Shown here: one piece after another, positions 53,241-63,922 of the stretch | Numbering within the stretch: position 1 is the first letter of the stretch | How the letters are laid out: each line of letters begins with the position of its first letter | From: Acanthosepion lycidas | Taxonomy: Eukaryota; Mollusca; Cephalopoda; Sepiida; Sepiidae | Assembly (NCBI GenBank): GCA_963932145.1 | Contig: OZ010582.1 | Coordinates: 20,135,826-20,199,825, forward strand | Reading direction: 5' to 3' | Length of the DNA stretch: 64,000 nt | Notes under the pieces: model-generated | Told to the model about the DNA's origin: nothing | Databases searched by the model: none | The model's input: only the letters and a program-made list of their open reading frames with translations | Made by a program: the position numbers and the translations under genes

Positions 53241-53904
53241 TAAAATAATAATTTATTTAGGAATATTGTATTATTCAAATATATGTTTCTGTGGGCTATA
53301 TCTTTTGGTTTCACATACAATTATAACTTTATGCTGTAGTGTAAAGTAATGATTTTTTTTGTCTTTTTGCATAGAACAAACAAACTGATCACAACAAAAC
53401 AAGTTTATTATCAAAAATGTTTAATTAAAACAAATATTTTAAGTAGAGACTGACACGAAAACACAACCGAATCATAATCTTAAAGCCCCTTTAAGAAGTC
53501 GTCAACAAAAAACAAATAAATAAACATCAAAAACTACCAGAACTACAACATCAATAAGTTAAAGTCTTAGCGTACAGTAATAAAAAAGAAAAACAGAACT
53601 ACTGCATCAATCAATTAGAGTTTTAGCAGCGAGTCTGATAAGATTAGCCATTGTAGCCAGACAAAAAAACCCAACCCAACCTTACAGGACTCGACATACC
53701 ACAACTTGACATATCACAAACACCCCTACTTCCACCAGAGTAGTGACCCCTTGATAAAGAAAAAACAAACTCCAGACCACACCTCCATTCAAAATTATAA
53801 ATGAGTAAAACATTCCATACCATAGTTATCCCAAAACAAACCTTGAGTATGAAAGGGCCATCCGGTGGTTAAGATTTAATATTGGAATTAAACTTAAATA
53901 CTGC

Positions 53905-53980
53905 TGACCAGTTTTGAAACATAGTAATTTCTGTGTCGCCGTGGAATCATATTTTTAAAAAAATAATTATAATCAATCAA
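53905..53980 (-). mobile_element. Family P fragment
   Basis: CAGTTTTGAAACATAGTAATTTCTGTGTCGC..AATCATATTTTTAAA, matching 15180-15232 and leading into (TCTA)n/(TA)n at 53985-54052. Confidence 0.55.
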
Positions 53981-53983
53981 TCA

Positions 53984-53984
<1 letters not shown>

Positions 53985-54052
<68 letters not shown>
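53985..54052. repeat. (TCTA)n-(TA)n compound microsatellite
   Basis: Further (TCTA)n and (TG)n at 54208-54260. Confidence 0.97.
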
Positions 54053-54056
<4 letters not shown>

Positions 54057-54205
54057 GAGACTTAGATAGAAAGATAGCTCTCATCAGACTGAGATGGATA
54101 TAAATAGTCTCTGATGTATTGAAATCAACAACTGTTAACTCAAATATATTTCATTATTTGCCACTTCTTCATTCACTCTTTCTAATTATCCCAACCTCTT
54201 GGGTG

Positions 54206-54243
<38 letters not shown>

Positions 54244-54799
54244 GTGTGTGTGTGTGTGTGCGTATGTCTTTATAAATATTTATTTTTATCTTGCTTTATC
54301 TCTTTCTAAATTCAATAATATGGTTGGCGTCATTACAATCCAAAATCTAAGACAGCATAGCCTGTCAATCATATACGAAGGGGGTAATTTGAAGCCGACA
54401 TAACAAACTAACGATGGAGACGAGCAAAGACACATCAAACCTCACTTGGAGGAAATACAATCCGCTCAAAACAAAGAATTTGATAGAACTGAAACCACCT
54501 TGTATGCATTCAACAATGCATGAAGTTTGCCCTATTCATGAGGCGAAAATTAAATCCATCAAAAGAATTGGCTATCATTGACCCATTTGTAATTTTGCAA
54601 GCCAAATAAAGCAATTATATTGATACAGTATTCAGATAAATGCGACAAGAATTTCTTTTGTTATTGTTGTTAAGATACATTTTTGTATAATAAAACACTC
54701 TTCCCATTCGATATAAATTTCCTCTATTCTATCTTGTGTCACATTAATTTGTGGTGAGCGGATATTTAATAAATTCAGCTTGCTCAAACAACGTTTCAG

Positions 54800-55250
54800 A
54801 TATTCTCCTTCTATGTTTTCTGTACTTTCAGGACGTAGGGGATCATGGCTCTCCACAATTTCCTGTTCCTTGTAGCTCTTAATAAATTTTGTATTTTTGT
54901 TATCTCTCTTAAAACTTGTCCTGTCATCCATTTATTCAAGCTCACAAGGTAGGTTATGCTTTGTTTTCCTCTGTCCCTCTTGCCTTCAATATGTCTTGTG
55001 AGTATCATATTTTCCAAGTTCTCTTTCCTTTTTCTTATGTCCCTTAAAAATTTCAACTGTCTCTTCCTGATGTTAAGTATAAGTGTCCTTTTTGTTTTCA
55101 TTTTCACTAAAACTTCGTCGTTGCTCATATGTTCCGTCTATGGTATTCTCACCATCCTCCTGTAGAATCACGTTTCTGTTGTTTCAGTTCTCTTCTTCTT
55201 TTATGAGGAATTCGCTACCACAGGGGGATCGATATTATATAACAGTTAAA
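54800..55250 (-). pseudogene. LINE family A, C-terminal region
   Basis: Minus codons: Ser-Asn-Asp-Glu-Val-Leu-Val-Lys-Met, ILNIRKRQLKFLRDI, IEGKRDRGKQSITYLVSL, Lys-Leu-Trp-Arg-Ala-Met-Ile-Pro. Same element as 56036-57130, separated by the foldback element at 55385-56035. Confidence 0.8.
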
Positions 55251-55384
55251 TGCTGTTTCCTTTGTTGTTAACGAAATTGTTCTGTTTCTTAATACTTTTC
55301 TTAACTTTTGGAAGGAATCTTTCGCTATCCCGATGTGCCTTCGGGTTTCAGTGTTTCACTTCCCGTCCTCTGTTGAAACACTTC

Positions 55385-56035
55385 TCAGTTATTTAAATGA
55401 GTGACAGAACTAATTTTAATTTGGAATTAATTTCAACCCGGAACTAATTTCAATTCAGAACTAATTTTAACTTGGAATTAATTTAAACTCGGATTTTAAC
55501 TCGATTTAAAATCAAAGTTATCAATTTCTGTGAATTCCTAAACAAAATTCACTGAGTTCGTGTTAATATCTTTAATTTAGCGTTCAAAATCCTTAGTAGA
55601 TAAGATAATTCAGAATTCATCTTTTCTGCAAATTACATTCTTTTTTTGTTGCAAATGAATAAAATGGTACTTTTTTATTTACTTTTATTCATTTAAATCT
55701 GATCCAATAAAAATGCAATGTTCTTTGTAGCAAGAACAGTCAATGGATTAGCTGTTTTTTTTTTTAAAAAGATTCTCATTCAAAAGAAGCCGTTATTAAT
55801 CAAAATTTAAGAGAATCAATAAATTAAGTTTTAATTTCGTTTGAAAACTTCAAAGATTTATTGAAATTTAAATCTGTGCTGAGGATTTCACAGATTTCAC
55901 GTTCGTAATTAGAGAACTTCATTATAAATTACAATGTAAAAAAAAGTTTCAAAACAAGATATGAGGCCTTGAAATTAGTTCCGAGATGAAATTAATTCCG
56001 AGTTGAAATTAGTTCCGTGTTGAAATAAATTCTGC
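55385..56035. mobile_element. ~650-bp foldback element inserted in LINE A
   Basis: Left GAACTAATTTTAATTTGGAA..TTAATTTCAACCCGGAACTA is the inverse of right TAGTTCCG..TTGAAATTAGTTCCGTGTTG. Each end carries three or more copies of a ~16-bp (G/T)GAA(C/T)TAATTTCAA(C/T) unit. The interior is AT-rich with no ORF. Confidence 0.75.
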
Positions 56036-57130
56036 ACATCATTTAACTTCTTGCACCTGTTTGATTATCCAATGAATTTTGCATGTTGGGCAGTTCCTTT
56101 TGCTAACAGCCATGTATTCTGTCTCTTTGCAATTGATGTTTAGTTCTTTCTTCTCACTTTCTTTCACTACCTTCTGTAAAAGGTCTTGTAGTTTCTTTTC
56201 TGCGTCTGCTACGAACATTGTATCATTTGCATATCTTACGCTGTTAAGGTTGTGGTCGCCAATATTGAATCCTGGAAGGACTTTTAATTCTCCCAGCATC
56301 GCCTCATTTTATAGGTTAAATACGTCTGGTGAGAAGACCCATCCTTGTCTCACACTCCTTTATATTTATTATATTTACTGGACTCATTTTCTATCCATAT
56401 GCCAACGGTTTGATGCCAACATAGGTTCTTGTTTATTCTAATATCTTCCTCAAATATATGTCAAGGTTACCCAGAGTTCCAACAGTAGTTTATAACGTAC
56501 TTTCTCAAACGCCTTTGAATATCTATATCTATAAAGCACAGTTTTAAAAGCACATCGTTCTGCATTTGTATTACTCTTTCTGATATCATTCTGAGTATAA
56601 ATATAGCATTCCTTACTCCATTGTCTTTAATGAAATTAATCTTTAATTAAATTATCCGCTTATTTTTTTTTTTATCATTATTTTGACATTATTTATTTTC
56701 GTTTACCAGCCTGAATATTAGAGAAATATTATTAAAGAAAACGCTCTCCACTTATTTTACTTTAATAAGGTTTTTCGAACATTTAGGAAAATAAATAAAT
56801 ACACTGTTTAAAGTGATAGTAATCTGCAGGATTAATAAATAGCCATTACTTCTTTAGAAAATACACACACGCATTCTTTCGGATATCATTCTGAACATAA
56901 ATATTCCTTATTCCATTGTCTTTAACGAACGCACTGTTCTTGTTCTGTTTCTGGTCTGATTCTGCTGCACGCTATATTCTTCAGAATTCGAATGGTAAAT
57001 TTTGTTATATGGCTCATTAAGTTAATTGTCGGATGGAGTTCACATTCATTTGCACCTGGTTTTTTATGTAGCGCTATGAAAATAGATCTACTAGAGGTCT
57101 TCCGGTATATCACCAGTGTTGTATAGTTCA
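56036..57130 (-). pseudogene. LINE family A reverse transcriptase
   Basis: On minus: RSIFIALHKKPGANECELHP and Asn-Leu-Met-Ser-His-Ile-Thr-Lys (57090-56980). After an insertion come Arg-Met-Ile-Ser-Glu-Arg-Val-Ile, the Gly-Val-Arg-Gln-Gly-Cys region in fragments, then Leu-Pro-Gly-Phe-Asn-Ile-Gly and Val-Arg-Tyr-Ala-Asn-Asp-Thr-Met-Phe-Val. YADD has become YAND (56225). Then come Lys-Lys-Leu-Gln-Asp-Leu-Leu and Glu-Tyr-Met-Ala-Val-Ser-Lys-Arg-Asn. Frameshifts throughout. Confidence 0.85.
56637..56875. mobile_element. Insertion in LINE A flanked by ~62-bp direct repeats
   Basis: GATATCATTCTGAGTATAAA..ATTCCTTACTCCATTGTCTT (56578-56635) recurs as GATATCATTCTGAACATAAA..ATTCCTTATTCCATTGTCTT (56881-56935). 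The insert contains CCAGCCTGAATATTAGAGAA, as at 22578-22610, part of a tRNA-type SINE family. Confidence 0.65.
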
Positions 57131-57459
57131 TTTATCATTTCTGTAATTCTGTGCCGAAAATGTTCAAGGCAGTCAGCATGTCTACTATAATTCTGTCTGG
57201 TCCTCCTGCATAGTTTTTATTCAATTTTAAGGCACTCAGTAAGAATCTAACTTACAATTATGAGTTTGCAAAAGTAGCTTGTTAACCATTACTTTACATC
57301 ATTCTGCTAAAGATATTACATTAGAATAAAAATAAAACAATGTTACACTTACAGGATAAATATGTATGAATATAAAATATGAAATATATAAATAATAGAA
57401 TGTATAAATAATTCATTATAAAAATGTTTATATTTTCTATTACTTTAAACGATATAATT

Positions 57460-57625
57460 TAATGGATACACATGTTTGTGTAGACGCTCTTCATTTTTAT
57501 TTTAGCATTGTTAATGATATCTACCGGTTTCTACATTTGAGAGTCTTAATAAAGTTAAATTTAGCAGGGTTTGAACCTGCACTACACTTTATAGGAGAAA
57601 CGACCCTTTGATCCAGTGAGCTTCA
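57460..57625 (-). mobile_element. tRNA-like SINE
   Basis: Minus strand: GAAGCTCACTGGATCAAAGG (A-box-like) and GTGCAGGTTCAAACCCTGCT (good B-box). The body matches 20560-20680. Confidence 0.65.
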
Positions 57626-58007
57626 GATCGTTCGGTTATAGGGAGTTTCATCGCCCAGGAAGGTTCAATAATCCTATTAAGGAATGCATATCTTCTCGCA
57701 CAGATCTTCTCGAAAGCCCACATCTGCTCGAAATTCCATATATGCTAAATTTATTTTCGTAAATGAAAAGTAAAAAAGTAATTACTACGGAATTAATAGA
57801 TTTTATTTTTAACTCGACATTATTCATTATTTCAAACGTTATATTTTAGGGAGATTTTAGCGAGAGAAAATAAAAATACTTCTTTTTCAGGAAATTGGAA
57901 CGAGAAATATCTCCTTGAATTGGTCGTAACGCAATTACTAAACATTTGATTGAGACTCAGCATTATTAAGCATGATGCTTCAAACAGATTTTAACTCGTG
58001 TTATTCA

Positions 58008-58385
58008 CATTAGTACAGGTTCCATTTACGAATCCCTACACTTTTTTTCTGGAATTTTTTACAACTTTTTTGCAACACGCTAACATTTTTGTCGAGATTT
58101 ACAAACTCTATGTTTCCTTCAATTTCGCAAACCAATCGATGAAATTTGAATAATCTGATTTGTTCGGAAAAATATTTTGACAAAAACATTATTTCGTGGT
58201 TTAATAACTTCTTTAATTTAATTTCATAGAAGTTCATGGTAAACAATATTTTTATAGAAAATTTCTTTTTTTTTCCCTTTTTAACAGCGAAAAATAAATT
58301 CTTAGGATTTCTTACTCTTGAGCATGCAACATACAATTGACCATGCGTAAATATTTCTGGAGCTAAATTCGAACTGTTTGAAGCG
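58008..58385 (-). pseudogene. Helitron/PIF1-type helicase C-terminal fragment
   Basis: Minus: Leu-Ala-Pro-Glu-Ile-Phe-Thr-His-Gly-Gln-Leu-Tyr-Val-Ala-Cys-Ser-Arg-Val-Arg-Asn-Pro-Lys-Asn-Leu-Phe. FTHGQLYVACSRV is the last conserved helicase motif of Helitron Rep/Hel and PIF1-like proteins. A Lys/Phe-rich 80-codon tail follows. Upstream helicase and Rep motifs are not seen; the sequence just before is interrupted by a stop. Confidence 0.7.
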
Positions 58386-58594
58386 TTTGGCCCTTTGATT
58401 TATTTATAATTCTCGCAAACTGAGGACAAACTAGAAACTGGAATATTGTATATAAAAACTTAAAGAAAATATATGCCAAAAAAATATTGCATTTTTATTA
58501 AATAAGTATTTGTTAATTTAATCATTAAATCGTTTTTTTTTTTAAATCAGTTGGAGTATTTTTTATGTTAAATAATAAAAATTCATTGTACTAA

Positions 58595-58760
58595 CAGGCG
58601 CACCCTAGTAAAACCAACTGTACTTTGTACCCCTCTACTTGTTTGCACTTCTCCCCAAAATTTGGTTTCGATCGGTCAATATATGGTTATTTTAGAGAGC
58701 ATGACGGACGGACTAACGGAAGTCACCAAATTTTATATATAGATAGATAAATTGTTCCTT
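58595..58760 (+). repeat. Dispersed repeat tail with GACGGACGGAC motif
   Basis: TTTGGTTTCGATCGGTCAAT, AGCATGACGGACGGACTAAC, then ATATATAGATAGATA. Composition and order resemble 3' ends of mobile elements; family not identified. Confidence 0.35.
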
Positions 58761-59324
58761 TGCTTTAATTTCGCAACATCAAAATATCTGTCTTATTGAG
58801 CTTGTCAATAACATTATGATAACCATTTTAGGCGAATTTCTTTGTCTTTTGCCTTTAAAATGCTAACCATTAGAGGTAAAAGTGGAGTTACTTTAATAAT
58901 CTTAGTGCAAAACGATGGACGTAAAAATGTTCTGGCTGCTATGATCCTGTTTCATGGTCTCCTTAGTCACTAATAGATTTTTCAAGGCCAGGATTTCGAA
59001 TACTGAGTTTGTTTTTTTTTTTTAATTTTTTTAAGAGTTTTTTGAGAAGATTGAGACAATGGTTCTTCCCTCCCCAATTCAACCGCCGCCATTTATCGCT
59101 ATCAAGTATATGTACTTTCATGCTTACATTTGTCGCCTGTAAATCGGCGATACGGAATCAAGATAAAACATTTTCAATGCTGACTTTCACATTTGGTAAC
59201 GCTTTCAGGCTGTAAGAATGACGCTATATTGGTTTTCTACTAGTCTAACAGTAAATTAATTAATATACTATTCCAGACTGTTTTCTAGTTGCTAGCCTCT
59301 TGTTCATATATATCTCGGTCATTT

Positions 59325-59415
59325 CAATTAATTTCAACCCAGCCAAACCTTAACAGGTTTGGCTGGGCTGGAATTGAGTTCTGATTTGGCTGGGTTGGAA
59401 TTGAGTTCTGATTTC
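59325..59415. repeat. 27-bp tandem pair with small hairpin
   Basis: GGCTGGGCTGGAATTGAGTT-CTGATTT then GGCTGGGTTGGAATTGAGTT-CTGATTT. CAGCCAAACC/GGTTTGGCTG forms a hairpin at its left edge. Confidence 0.8.
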
Positions 59416-59639
59416 TGACTGAACGACGTTTTGCGTTAAATTGAGATGAATCTCGTGGTGTGAACCTGACGCAGGTGTAATGAAGCTGCTTCTTCATGGA
59501 GAAAGGAGTGGAGGCTCGATAAAACATTCTAGTTTTAGATGAGATAATATGATCTTTATTTTACGGACAGGAAACTAGATAGGTGGAGAGGAATTTAGAA
59601 TGTCGGAAGGAAATTAAAGAAGTAGCGAAAATGAAATTC

Positions 59640-60780
59640 ACTTATTCAAAGGAGAGAAAGAGAAAGAGAGATAAAAAAGAAGAGAAAGAAAAGGCTAAAA
59701 GAAAAAGGTAAAGGAAAAAAGAAGAGAAAGAAAGACGGTAAAATGGAAAGGAAAGACAAAAAGAAGAGAAAAAAGGGGTAAGAGGTAAAGGAAAAAAAGA
59801 AGAGAAAGAAAGGGGTAAAAGAAAAGGAAAAACAAAATAAAAGAGAAAGAAAGGGGGTAAAATAAAAAGGAAAGATAAAAAGAAGAGAAAGAAAGTGGCA
59901 AAAGAAAAAGGAAGGACAAAAAGAAGTGAAAGAAAAGGGGTGAAAGAAAAATGAAAGAAAAAAGAAGAGAAAGAAAGGGGGTAAAAGGAAAAGGAAAGAC
60001 AAAAAGAAGAGAAAGAAAGAGGTAAAAGGAAAAGGAAAAAAGAAGCGAAAGAAAGGGGTAAAAGGAAAAGGAAGGACAAAAAGAAGAGAAAGGGGTAAAG
60101 GGAAAAGGAAAGACAAAAAGAAGCGAAAGAAAGGGGTAAAAGGTAAAGGAAAAAAAGAAGAGAAAAACAAAGGGGTAAAAAGAAAAGGAAAGGCAAAAAG
60201 AAGAGAAAGAAAGGGGGTAAAATGAAAAGGAAAGATAAAAAGAAGAGAAAGAAAGTGGCAAAAGAAAAAGGAGGGGCAAAAAGAATAGAAAGAAAGGGTT
60301 CAAAAGGAAAAGGAAAGAAAAAAGAAGAGAAAGAAAGGGGGTAAAAAGAAAAGGAAAGACAAAAAGAATAGAAAGAAAGTGGCAAAAGGAAAAGGAAAAA
60401 AAGAAAAGAAAGAGGTAAAAGGAAAAGGAAAAAAAAGAAAAGAAAGAATCGGTCAAAAGGAAAAGGAAGGACAAAAAGAAGAGAAAGAAAGGGGGTAAAA
60501 TGAAAAGGAAAGATAAAAAGAATAGAAAGAAAGTGGCAAAAGGAAAAGGAAAAAAAGAAAAGAAAGAAAGAGGTAAAAAGAAAAGGAAAAAAAAGAAAAG
60601 AAAGAATCGGGCAAAAGGAAAAGGAAGGACAAAAAGAAGAGAAAGAAAGGGGGTAAAATGAAAAGGAAAGATAAAAAGAAGAGAAAGAAAGGGGGTAAAA
60701 AGAAAGGAAAAAAATCAAAAAGAAGAGAAAGAAAGGCTGTAAAAGGAAAAGGAAAGACAAAAAGAAGAGAAAGAAAACAC
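59640..60780. repeat. 1.1-kb homopurine minisatellite
   Basis: Almost only A and G on the plus strand, in ~45-50-bp units: AAAAGGAAAAGGAAAGACAA-AAAGAAGAGAAAGAAAGGGG-GT. Pyrimidine occurs mainly as C in GACAA or GGCAA and T in GGTAAAA or GATAAA. All three minus frames lack stops for long stretches (372, 259 and 174 codons of Phe/Leu/Ser/Pro), which is a composition artefact. Confidence 0.95.
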
Positions 60781-60989
60781 TGAGAAATAAAGGAAGTAAA
60801 GAGGTAAAGGTAGAAATAAAAAGTTTGGTGGGAGAAAAAGAGCGAAGAGAAGAGTGTGCATTCTTGAAAAGAGAAGAATATAGAAATAAAGGAATAGCAT
60901 TTTACCAAAATGTAAAAAACAGAGAGAGAAAATCTCGAGAGGAAGAGAGGGTGAAAAAATCACTTTTTTTTCGCTTTTTTTTTCTTTCC

Positions 60990-62460
60990 AATTTCTTCCA
61001 TTCTTATGCGGATGTTAATTACTGAATAATTTGGAAAAGTCTTTCAAAAAGACTCGAAGAACTGGAAATCCAAGGAAAACTCAAAACTATTCAAGCGACA
61101 GTATCTTTAAAAACTGCAAGAATACCGAGAAAAGTGATGTAGTACTAAAGAGATTTCAAATGAGACCAACTGCATACTAATAAAACGTCTTAAATCCACG
61201 CATATAAAAAAGATGTGTATGACTATATATACAGGATGGGTGAAAAGAAACCTCCTGTTTAACATTATTAATAACTTTATTAATTATTGATCAATTTTCA
61301 TAAAACATATTTTATTTTAAACAGCATAATGGTAGAAGTACAGTACAGTGTTAAAATTCTACCCTTTTCACATTTTCTTCCAATCAGGATGTTGAAGGAT
61401 ATCCGCTTTTGTGGGTATTTACCAAATTTGAAATGGCAATTTCTTATGGTTTTGGTATCTACTGAAGCACGAGGTCCATGAACCCTACATCACCATCTCT
61501 GTACTTGTCTTACACTATGTGACACTGGTGGAATTGAAGGGGTTAATGCAAAAATGTGAGCTAGGAATATGAGAGAGGAGGAAGAGAGAATATCAAGAGA
61601 CCGCTGTGCAGAAGGAAATCGCTAAGGTATATTCCAGGTTATTCCTTAACCGTGGGAATTAAAAAGAGAAACGTTAATTTATGGCTGTCAATAAATATGG
61701 AAGTTATTGAGAGGTCAAAGAGCCATCTGAAATATAATTGTGGAAATATAAACAACTCTGGAGACGAAACTTAATCTGTTACCAGAAAAGGAAATTAAAA
61801 TGAGAAACAACCTATAAGGGTTGTCTGCATGATAACACGGGGGTTGTAGGAGCGGTGTGGCAGGTTAAAGTGCACTAGAACAAATCAGACTAAAGACTGG
61901 AAATAATATTTGTTATGGAAAATCAATGATTAAAATAAGACCGTTCCTTCTCACACTCGGTTTAAAAATCAGACATTCAAATTCTCCCCGTAGGGATGAT
62001 CTCAGGTGGAATACGGAGGAGGAGAAAAGTGGAAAATTAAACTCTGTCCGTTTGGAAGTAATGGTGCAAGGCATCAATAAGAGAAAGTATGAGTTATAAA
62101 GGCGGGACGATACCTGCAACTAAATCCGAAAGTTAGGGAAATACTGAAACCCCAGACCAGTCGAATTCACACAAGTCTTGGGCCGGACTCGATATGAGCA
62201 GATCGTTTTGGTGAACAGGCAGAGTTAGACAGAGACTAGACGAGCAGCGAAGAGCGAACGAGCTGCTACTAAAACCTCGAATGATCTGCTACCGGGAGAA
62301 TTCCCGACTTTGACCCCGTTCCATGATTTAGAAGAGTAAAGTGTCACTATAGAAATTTAAGAGGGAAGAGTTGATTTTGTTTACCAGGAACTATATAGAC
62401 CAATTTAAACTAACCCGACGAATCTTCCGTTTTTATTTGTTCTGCGAGAACATTTTTATT
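60990..62460. other. No gene confirmed; likely transposon/LTR debris
   Basis: TACAGGATGGGTGAAAAGAA (61235) resembles terminal sequences of some DNA transposons. A TATAAAGGCGGGA at 62096 could be an LTR promoter. No ORF with recognisable motifs. Confidence 0.25.
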
Positions 62461-62469
62461 TCTTTCATA

Positions 62470-62575
62470 ATACAGCTTCGCCGTGGCTCGAACCAGCAAT
62501 CCGAATTACCGACGACATTCGATTTTCACTGGTCTAACATCAAAGAACACTGTGTGGGTAGATTAGTGTGGCTCG
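62470..62575 (-). mobile_element. tRNA-like SINE fragment
   Basis: Minus: GTTAGACCAGTGAAAATCGA and GCTGGTTCGAGCCACGGCGA, a well-kept B-box. The plus-strand sequence GTGGCTCGAACC could alternatively be a retroelement primer-binding site. Confidence 0.5.
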
Positions 62576-62579
62576 AAAC

Positions 62580-63720
62580 GGCCAGGGACCAATAACTAGT
62601 TGACTGACGACGGCACTGGCTAGTTTATGTTTGACCCTGTGATTGGCTCGTGAGCGGGTGTGGTTACATCTGGTATAGGCGGTGTGTGGGAGTAGCCATA
62701 CTATTTAGCTGCTGCATCCCAGTAATGGCCCATTATCGACTGGGGCGTGTGTGTTTACTTGTACCATGGACTTCCACACTTCTTAACGGGGTGCTCGCTG
62801 AGTTCGTGCACGCAGTGTCAGGCGAGCGATGTGCTATTCTGGACTACACTTGTCACTCTGAAATGAAACAGAAGTTGTTATTTATTTTCATGTCTTTTAG
62901 ATTGCTTATTTTATTTATTTATTATTTTATATTCATTATTTTCATTATTCATATATTTCGTCCATTTATTTTGTATACTTTGTTCGGTTCTCAATTTTGT
63001 CATTTAACCTATTGAGAGATTATGCGGTTTTAGGTAGAGTAATAGGAATTGTTTTTGTGTTTGGATTCGTAAATGAGCTCTGACATCTTGTTTTAGTGCT
63101 TATCTTATGGGAAGGCGATTATCGCTGTTTTCTGTTCTAGGTAAAGGTTAGTTATTTTGAGGTGCTGATGTATGCTACTGTTATTTTTTGTATATGTTAG
63201 GTTATTTTTTAGGTGTTTTTGGTCTGTCTTTCTCAGTTTTTCTGTTATTAAATTATGTTTTGTGTGAATAGCTTCTCTGTTTACAGACACCTTCTCTTAT
63301 TCCTTTATATTTATTAGGCCTTCCTTTGGTTTTTACAGTAGCTTAGTATATTATGTTAATTTGGAGGCAGTTACCATTTAGTGGGCATCCATACTTAGTT
63401 TTTCACTTACAAGAGGGAATTGTGGGTGTTTGTGGTGTATTAGTGATTTTTCGCTGTATTTTTGTTTTATTTGTAGCATATTTTATGTGCAGCTAAAGTT
63501 GAGTTTTAGAGTATATCTATTGAAGATTTTGTACCGTTTGCTTGATCATATATATATATATATATAGATAGATAGATGTGTGCGTCTAGGCACTAATCAT
63601 TTAGTAAAACATTGAAATATAGCATCAGGCATTTTGAAATTAATCTCAAATCAAGTAAGTGATGTATTGCTCTCAAAGAATGATAAAGAATTTCTATAAA
63701 TATACGATTTGAGGGAACAA
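62580..63720. other. Probable 3' UTR/downstream sequence of the minus-strand gene
   Basis: A minus-strand AATAAA occurs at 63466-63471, about 260 bases past the stop at 63728; another near 63313. GC-richer sequence at 62600-62870 has an open plus frame without recognisable motifs. Confidence 0.3.
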
Positions 63721-63727
63721 AAACATA

Positions 63728-63922
63728 TCAAATTATTCGCAGCTGGCAGATAGTACGTGATTCTTTAGACAGAAGCATGAGTTCTTCCAATAAGTTTTTG
63801 GCAATGTGCTTAAGATCAGAAGCATCTCTTGGGGTGGATTGTATTCTCTGTATGCCAAGCGTGACCAGCTGTTTCTTTTTAGAGTACCCATAGTAATAAT
63901 CTGCGAAAATGGCTTCAGTGGT
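63728..63922 (-). CDS. Terminal coding exon of an unidentified minus-strand gene
   Basis: Read on minus, the acceptor CTTCTGTTTACAG ends at 63923, then 64 codons run to TGA (63730-63728). The peptide begins Thr-Thr-Glu-Ala-Ile-Phe-Ala-Asp-Tyr-Tyr-Tyr-Gly-Tyr-Ser-Lys-Lys-Lys-Gln. It continues Leu-Gly-Ile-Gln-Arg-Ile-Gln-Ser, Asp-Leu-Lys-His-Ile-Ala-Lys-Asn-Leu-Leu-Glu-Glu-Leu and ends Cys-Gln-Leu-Arg-Ile-Ile. It has non-repetitive, soluble, helix-prone composition with mixed codon use, unlike the transposon pieces. The rest of the gene lies to the right. Family not recognised. Confidence 0.65.
   Translation of the reverse strand, partial: TTEAIFADYYYGYSKKKQLVTLGIQRIQSTPRDASDLKHIAKNLLEELMLLSKESRTICQLRII

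Noticed and set aside
59642..60760. 372-codon minus-strand ORF, apparently a large hydrophobic protein
   Set aside because: It is a translation of the homopurine minisatellite. All three frames are open and periodic, with no start context or motif.
61235..61500. Possible DNA transposon end (ACAGGATGGGTG) with helix-turn-helix-like minus frame
   Set aside because: No second terminal repeat and the supposed Tyr-Pro-x-x-Arg block is too weak.
62650..63015. 121-codon plus ORF
   Set aside because: Starts at a non-ATG codon, its second half is AT-rich hydrophobic filler, and no motif is present.
63105..63290. 61-codon minus ORF, considered as a Penelope GIY-YIG fragment
   Set aside because: Asn-Ser-Ser-Ile..His-Leu is suggestive only. 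The GIY-YIG signature residues are absent, and it lies where a 3' UTR is expected.
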